Below are positions 59,901 through 64,000 of a DNA stretch of 64,000 nt, in pieces (positions within the stretch are counted from its first letter, which is position 1; every line of letters starts with the position of its first letter). Source of the stretch: an uncultured Clostridia bacterium (GTDB lineage Bacteria; Bacillota; Clostridia; Oscillospirales; Acutalibacteraceae); the NCBI GenBank assembly GCA_937915775.1, contig CALGGQ010000352.1, positions 1-64,000 on the forward strand, read 5' to 3'. The notes beneath the pieces are model-generated. The model was not told the origin of the DNA and did not search any database. It saw only the letters and a program-made list of their open reading frames with translations. The position numbers were made by a program, and so were the translations under genes.

Positions 59901-60080
59901 ATGGCAGAAAAAAGAGTGTACACCGTTCAAGAATTAGTAGAAATGCTCGGAACAACAAGACAGTACATATATCAGTTAATAAATAACGGTTGTTTCAGAG
60001 CGGTAAAAGCCGGAAAGAGATATGTAATCATCAAGTCGAGCTTTGATGAGTGGCTTGATGGCAAATCCGAGGAGGTTTAA
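59901..60080 (+). CDS. xis: Excisionase-like HTH protein, 59 aa
   Basis: ATG 59901 follows GGAGGTGTGA; a start at 59829 would overlap the preceding gene without a ribosome site. The protein is a compact winged helix ('YTVQELVEMLGTTRQYIYQLINNGCFRAVKAGKRYVIIKSSFDEWL'), with the common xis start 'MAEKRVYTV' shared with the first copy. It lies three bases before the integrase start, the standard xis position. Confidence 0.85.
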   Translation: MAEKRVYTVQELVEMLGTTRQYIYQLINNGCFRAVKAGKRYVIIKSSFDEWLDGKSEEV

Positions 60081-60082
60081 TT

Positions 60083-61435
60083 ATGGCATCAATCGTTAAA
60101 AGAAGGAATAAGTATTCCGTTGTTTATTATGTTACCGATAAGGATGGTAATAAAACTCAAAAATGGGAAACCTTTGAAAGTAATACAGAGGCTCGAAAAA
60201 GGAAAACCGAAATTGAGTTTCAACAGGAAAACGGCATATTTATTGTACCAACAGCAACTACCGTTGACGAACTTATCAATGAGTATTTTAAGGTTTACGG
60301 CGTTAATAAGTGGGCATTATCAACTTATGATTCCCGTGTCAGCCTTTATAATAACTATATCAAGCCATTTCTTGGCGATATGAAAGTAAAGGACATTTCA
60401 ACCAGAACCATCAATAACTTTTATAGCAAACTACTAACGGTTCCTGCTGTGTCAAGTAAAACAAGAAAAGCACAAACGGAATATGTTACACCAAGCAGAG
60501 TTAAAGAGGTTCACAAACTTCTCAGAACGGCTTTTAAGCAGGCTGTGATCTGGGAAATGATTGGAAAAAATCCTTGCGATAACGCAATACTCCCAGCCTG
60601 CAAGCAGAGCAAACGAGAAATATGGGATATCCCAACCTTGCAAAAAGCAATGGAGGTATGCGATGATGATGTTCTCCGGTTGGCTATGCACATGAGCTTT
60701 GCTGCATCATTAAGAATGGGTGAAATGCTTGGCTTAACATTGGATTGTATAGATGTTAGCGATAAAGCGATTGAAGAAAATCGTGCTTATATCTATATTG
60801 AAAAAGAACTGCAAAGAGTTCGCAGAGGAGCTTTAGAAGCACTATCAGAAAAAGATGTGATTTATAAGTTTCCTGCTTGTATCCGTTCAACACATACGGT
60901 TCTTTTACTTAAAACTCCTAAAACTGAAACAAGCGTCAGGAAGGTGTTTTTACCGAAAACGGTTGCCTATATGGTTCAAGAGAGAATTAAGGAAATCGAA
61001 GAATGGAAGGAACTGTTTGGGGATGAATTTACAGATTATAATCTTCTCTTTTGCAATACGCTTGGCAGACCGATTGAAGGTTCAGTAATTGAAAGAGCAA
61101 TGGCAAAACTGATAAGAGAGAATGATTTGCCGGAAGTTGTATTCCATAGTTTAAGGCATACAAGTATTACCGCTAAACTCAAATATAACGGTGGCGATAT
61201 TAAATCAGTTCAGGGAGATTCTGGACACGCAAGAGCCGAAATGGTAACAGATGTGTATTCCCATATTCTTGATGAGAACAGACAGGCAAATGCAACCCGA
61301 CTTGATACAATGTTCTATGGTAACGAGCCTGTTGAATCCAAACAAGATGATGATCCGATGGCACAAATAACAAAATTGCTTTCAAATCCTGCAACAGCAG
61401 AGCTGCTCAAACAATTAGCGAAAACAATGGCTTAA
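60083..61435 (+). CDS. int: ICE tyrosine integrase
   Basis: A 450-residue integrase behind GAGGAGG. The N-terminal 60 residues form an arm-type DNA-binding domain ('SIVKRRNKYSVVYYVTDKDGNKTQKWETF'), followed by a SAM-like core-binding domain. The catalytic residues are visible: arginine in 'SLRMGEMLGL' near 211, 'HSLRHTSITAKL' near 354, a 'SGHARAEM' segment in place of the usual GH(S/T), and tyrosine in 'VTDVYSHIL' near 392. It should integrate the element at the tRNA-Arg site 330 bases downstream and excise it with the xis-like proteins. Confidence 0.92.
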   Translation: MASIVKRRNKYSVVYYVTDKDGNKTQKWETFESNTEARKRKTEIEFQQENGIFIVPTATTVDELINEYFKVYGVNKWALSTYDSRVSLYNNYIKPFLGDMKVKDISTRTINNFYSKLLTVPAVSSKTRKAQTEYVTPSRVKEVHKLLRTAFKQAVIWEMIGKNPCDNAILPACKQSKREIWDIPTLQKAMEVCDDDVLRLAMHMSFAASLRMGEMLGLTLDCIDVSDKAIEENRAYIYIEKELQRVRRGALEALSEKDVIYKFPACIRSTHTVLLLKTPKTETSVRKVFLPKTVAYMVQERIKEIEEWKELFGDEFTDYNLLFCNTLGRPIEGSVIERAMAKLIRENDLPEVVFHSLRHTSITAKLKYNGGDIKSVQGDSGHARAEMVTDVYSHILDENRQANATRLDTMFYGNEPVESKQDDDPMAQITKLLSNPATAELLKQLAKTMA

Positions 61436-61560
61436 TTAGCGAGGCACAATCTTTAATGATTGTGCCTTACTTTTATACATTATCTCTTGTATTACAACTT
61501 TTGGTGTGTTGCAATGCATACGAAAGCGGCTAATAAGATTACATATATTATTATGGCATT

Positions 61561-61694
61561 AGGTGGTAATGAAATAACATTATATGACAAATGACCTAAA
61601 CCCATTTTCAAATTTGCTTGCTAATAGCCTGCTAATAAGAAGCAATAGTTTAAGGTAGAATTAGCAAGAAAAAGGTAGTAATGAAATAACATTA
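61561..61694 (+). repeat. Direct repeats, candidate integrase arm sites
   Basis: AGGTGGTAATGAAATAACATTA (61561-61582) and its copy at 61673-61694 differ in one of 22 bases and lie 112 bases apart, between the integrase gene and the att core. This spacing and place fit arm-type binding sites of the integrase. Between them are several TTAGCAA/TTGCTAA motifs. Confidence 0.65.
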
Positions 61695-61765
61695 CACTTG
61701 CACGAAAACCGCATAACTTAGCGATTTTTAGCAAAAGGTAGCGTCCAAACGACAGATTTGAATCG

Positions 61766-61812
61766 TACTCCTAAGCGAAAGGCCGTGGGTTCGAATCCCG
61801 CCAGGGACGCCA
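61766..61812 (+). other. attR: 3' half of a tRNA-Arg(CCT) gene
   Basis: The sequence from the anticodon loop (CTCCTAA) to the encoded CCA (61810-61812) matches the 3' half of a tRNA-Arg with anticodon CCT: T-arm GTGGG/TTCGAAT/CCCGC and 3' acceptor strand CAGGGAC then G and CCA. The 5' half does not fold as a tRNA, so this copy cannot be functional. Integration at a tRNA 3' end leaves such a fragment at one end, and the intact tRNA should lie at the left end of the ICE, outside the window. Confidence 0.8.
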
Positions 61813-61815
61813 AAA

Positions 61816-61865
61816 AACGCCGAGAAACACTGGATTTTTCCAAGTGTCCTCGGCGTTATTTTTTT
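61816..61865 (+). terminator. Terminator of the target tRNA
   Basis: AACGCCGAG and CTCGGCGTT form the outer stem, ACACT/AGTGT the inner stem, and a run of T follows. It is the host terminator downstream of the tRNA gene and shows that host DNA resumes here. Confidence 0.85.
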
Positions 61866-61883
61866 ACACATCCGGTGAAAAAC

Positions 61884-62032
61884 TGTTAGCATGCTAACAA
61901 AAACACCTTACGCAACTTGCACATTAGCAATCCCATAAGAAACCACTCTCTTTTGAGTTCAACGCCTCCTTGCTAACAATTGTTAGCAACAATCGGAGCA
62001 TCTTGCTAACAAAAATGCCCTTTTTGCTAACA
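61884..62032 (+). repeat. Cluster of TTGCTAACA boxes
   Basis: TGTTAGCATGCTAACA (61884-61899) is a perfect palindrome, and TTGCTAACAATTGTTAGCAA (61970-61989) a perfect 20-bp one. Single TTGCTAACA boxes follow at 62003-62011 and 62024-62032. Six half-sites in 150 bases suggest a protein-binding array. The remaining gap from 62033 to 62440 holds one terminator and otherwise nothing I can recognise. Confidence 0.7.
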
Positions 62033-62211
62033 CCAGCGTTATGACACCTCAAAACCTTGCAAACAATGCATGGCAGATGATCCTCTGTTCGGCGCGTTAT
62101 AAACTCAACCTCTCATTGATTTATTCCCATATTCACAAGCTCCTAAACGCTCTTTTCAATTTGGAAATGGTCAATAACTAATCCAAATGAAGCCCAAATC
62201 TTTATCTATCT

Positions 62212-62240
62212 GCTCGGTCTAATCCGAGCTTTTTGTTTTT
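62212..62240 (+). terminator. Hairpin terminator in the intergenic gap
   Basis: GCTCGG (62212-62217) and CCGAGC (62224-62229) form a six-base stem followed by TTTTTGTTTTT. No plus-strand gene is evident upstream, so it may end a short untranslated RNA. Confidence 0.6.
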
Positions 62241-62481
62241 CACTTCTTTATTCTCCATCTCATGGTTCTCGATCCGAGGTTAGCTTCGGCATCACCTTTG
62301 GAAATAATATATTTTCCATTTTTGCAAGATTCTACTAGCCCAATTTTTCATTTTTGTTTCCCAAAGAAGGTGAGAGGGTTCTTCAGAGAAACCTCACAAG
62401 CACCTTCAAAACCGAATACACAGGTAATCAGATACGTTCCCTGCAAGATGGGTGAATTCCTCAAGCCGAAGCCGTAGATGC

Positions 62482-62675
62482 GCCAAGACCTTCCGAAAGG
62501 AAGCGAGCGAAAAACATTTATACGACGATAATCCGGGTAGCTACCGGCAGGCGATGACCATTGCAGCGCGGATAATGATACTTCTCTACGGAGCGGCTGG
62601 AGAACCCAGCCGGGGTGAGATTCCCATGAGCCTAAACGCTGATAGGCGTCTGATTGCTTCCCATAGCGTATGGGG
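62482..62675 (+). ncRNA. Structured RNA candidate, copy B
   Basis: The segment shares ordered sequence blocks with 58512-58730 (GCCAAGACCT, GAGCGA.AAA, GATAATG.TACT, GGGGTGAGATTCCC, TTCCCA), with different but still pairing hairpins between them (CTTCC/GGAAG, CCGGTAG-type, CGGCTGG/CCAGCCG, ACGC/GCGT and CCCATA/TATGGG). It lies 116 bases upstream of parA in GC-richer DNA. Its presence on both sides of the att site suggests a mobile-element-associated RNA family. Confidence 0.65.
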
Positions 62676-62791
62676 GTTGAGAACGAATAATACGCATGAC
62701 ATATCAAAAGCACCGTCTCGGGATCGTCGGTGCAACCTTCATAAAACGATCCCACCATAAAAACAAAAAACGAAAGGAAATCAAAACCAAC

Positions 62792-63577
62792 ATGAAATAC
62801 GCAAAAATCATTTCCATCATCAACCAGAAGGGCGGCGTCGGAAAGACAACGACCGCTTTGAACCTCGGCATCGGTCTTGCCCGCAGAAAGAAGAAAGTCC
62901 TGCTCGTAGACGCAGACTCCCAGGGCAGCTTGACCGTCAGCCTCGGCGAGCATGATCTGGACAGCATCCATCTCTCGCTCGCTTCCCTCATGTACGGAGT
63001 TGTTATGAATCGACCCATCGACCCGCACGACGCCATCCTCCATAACCGGGAAGGCGTGGACTTCATTCCCAGCAACCATGAGCTGTCCGGCGTCAGCACC
63101 GCTTTGACCTCTCTCCCCAACCGCGAGTTCATTCTCAAAGCCGTGCTGGATTCCCTTCGGGAAGAGTATGACTACATCCTGATCGACTGTCTCCCCTCTC
63201 TCGGGTTGGTGGCGCTCAATTCGCTCGTCGCCGCTGACAGCGTAATCATTCCGTGTCACCCGGCGTACCTCTCGACGAAAGGGTTGAATGTTCTCCTTCG
63301 CACGATCTCTAAGACGCAGCGTGTGTTGAATCCCACGCTGAAGATCGACGGCATTCTGCTGACCTGTGCAGACATCTACACGAAGAACGCGAAAGAGATC
63401 ATGCAAGCCCTCCGAGACAGCACCAGCGTCCGCATCTTCGATACGGTCATTCCCCGCTCGGTGAAGGTTGCCGAGTGCAGTCAGATGGGTGTCAGCATCT
63501 ACAGGCATAATCGCACCGGCAAGGTCACCGCGGCATACGAGGATCTGATTGACGAGGTGCTGTCGTATGGCATCTAA
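62792..63577 (+). CDS. parA: ParA-like partition ATPase
   Basis: ATG 62792 follows GAAAGGAAA; longer starts lack a ribosome site. The 261-residue protein has the deviant Walker A '[15 protein letters not shown]' (11-25), '[10 protein letters not shown]' and '[11 protein letters not shown]', the complete ParA/Soj pattern. It overlaps parB by 11 bases. With ParB it would segregate a replicon or regulate replication. The GC-richer codon use separates it from the ICE on the left. Such pairs also begin Tn1549-like ICEs, so a second element is possible. Confidence 0.9.
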   Translation: MKYAKIISIINQKGGVGKTTTALNLGIGLARRKKKVLLVDADSQGSLTVSLGEHDLDSIHLSLASLMYGVVMNRPIDPHDAILHNREGVDFIPSNHELSGVSTALTSLPNREFILKAVLDSLREEYDYILIDCLPSLGLVALNSLVAADSVIIPCHPAYLSTKGLNVLLRTISKTQRVLNPTLKIDGILLTCADIYTKNAKEIMQALRDSTSVRIFDTVIPRSVKVAECSQMGVSIYRHNRTGKVTAAYEDLIDEVLSYGI

Positions 63578-64000
63578 ACAGCGAAAGCCGATTGATCTCG
63601 GTCTGGACAATTACGAAGAATTGTTCATGAACGAGCAGGAGCGAAAAGAAAACCGTCTGCCTCGCATCTATGACATTCCTCTTTCCGAGATCGACGAGTT
63701 CCCCGATCACCCCTTCCAAGTTCGTATGGACGAGGACATGGATCAGCTCGTCGAAAGTGTCAAGGAGCGAGGCGTCATAACGCCGGTCACTCTCCGCAGG
63801 AAAGAGGATGACAGATACGAGACTGTTTCCGGTCACAGACGCATCAAGGCATGTGAGCTTGCGGGGCTTGAAACCGTCCCTGCGGAAATCAAAGAACTGA
63901 CGAGGGATGAAGCGATCCTCCTCATGGTCGATTCCAACTTGCAACGTTCCTACATTCTCCCAAGCGAGAAGGCAATGGCGTACAAGATGCGTGTCGAAGC
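63567..64000 (+). CDS. parB: ParB/Spo0J-like protein, partial
   Basis: ATG 63567 lies inside the end of parA, and the frame is open to the right edge. The 144 visible residues include the ParB N-terminal domain: '[30 protein letters not shown]', the CTPase motif '[16 protein letters not shown]' (GHRR box), and the start of the HTH region ('[14 protein letters not shown]'). The protein should bind parS-type sites and act with ParA. The C-terminal dimerisation domain is beyond the window. Confidence 0.9.
   Translation, partial: MASKQRKPIDLGLDNYEELFMNEQERKENRLPRIYDIPLSEIDEFPDHPFQVRMDEDMDQLVESVKERGVITPVTLRRKEDDRYETVSGHRRIKACELAGLETVPAEIKELTRDEAILLMVDSNLQRSYILPSEKAMAYKMRVE

Noticed and set aside
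61741..61812. A complete tRNA gene
   Set aside because: Only the part from the anticodon loop to CCA fits. The expected 5' acceptor strand and D-arm are absent, so it is an att remnant.
62348..63610. A long minus-strand ORF opposite parA
   Set aside because: It is a shadow of the GC-rich parA frame and runs through the RNA candidate; it has no family features or ribosome site.

Overview
The window is most of one large integrative and conjugative element (ICE) from a low-GC Firmicute, probably a gut Clostridia/Oscillospirales relative. The evidence is strong Shine-Dalgarno sites, the Clostridia-type ICE gene set (giant helicase/methylase protein, TnpV, DUF3848, DUF3789, MobC, MOBP-like relaxase, PcfB, VirD4, Maff2, PrgI, VirB4, sortase B, NlpC/CHAP protein, Cys-rich VLP protein) and tRNA-targeted integration. 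The left end of the element lies outside the window. The right end is visible at about 61.8 kb as a 3' half of a tRNA-Arg(CCT) gene, and the tRNA terminator follows it. Beyond that the base composition changes, and a GC-richer parA-parB pair begins that belongs to host DNA or to a second element.

Layout. 1-14.3 kb: surface adhesin tail, small accessory genes, a 2,988-residue methylase/helicase with a second gene (tnpV) in another frame of its linker, DUF3848 pair and toprim protein. 14.3-28.8 kb: candidate oriT, relaxosome and the type IV secretion/conjugation genes, interrupted by a DUF4143 ATPase with its own promoter. 28.8-34.5 kb: regulators, a Y-family polymerase operon on the minus strand, and a SLOG protein. 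34.5-35.7 kb: a tyrosine recombinase gene between 23-bp perfect inverted repeats. 35.7-55.6 kb: an AT-rich, about 20 kb operon for a divergent type VII secretion system (T7SSb-like). 55.6-61.4 kb: LexA-like repressor, small genes, sigma-like factor, a structured RNA candidate, PemK/MazF-like protein, three excisionase-like genes and the ICE integrase.

The most interesting part is 34.5-55.6 kb. The recombinase gene sits in a segment bounded by inverted sites, each built like a tyrosine-recombinase core site (arms around a 7-bp spacer). Inside the segment, on the minus strand next to the left site, is a good sigma-70 promoter pointing out of the segment into a bidirectional terminator. At the other end a strong terminator stands between the recombinase and the T7SS operon. 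As read here the operon has no obvious promoter. Inversion would place the promoter about 64 nt upstream of its first start codon. I infer a phase-variable ON/OFF switch for a type VII secretion system carried on an ICE, shown here in the OFF state.

The T7SS operon is itself unusual. It encodes two DUF6382-like/FHA proteins, a PP2C phosphatase, a membrane Ser/Thr kinase with a large predicted extracellular propeller-like domain, a 1,505-residue repetitive surface protein, a CpaE/MinD-like ATPase, EsaB/YukD, a three-domain EssC, one WXG100 protein, three small helical proteins, a putative membrane-active effector and a DUF4176 protein. I see no EsaA or EssA. The kinase, phosphatase and FHA proteins suggest control by threonine phosphorylation, analogous to that of some type VI systems. 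All statements about homology come from motif recognition by eye, with no database search.
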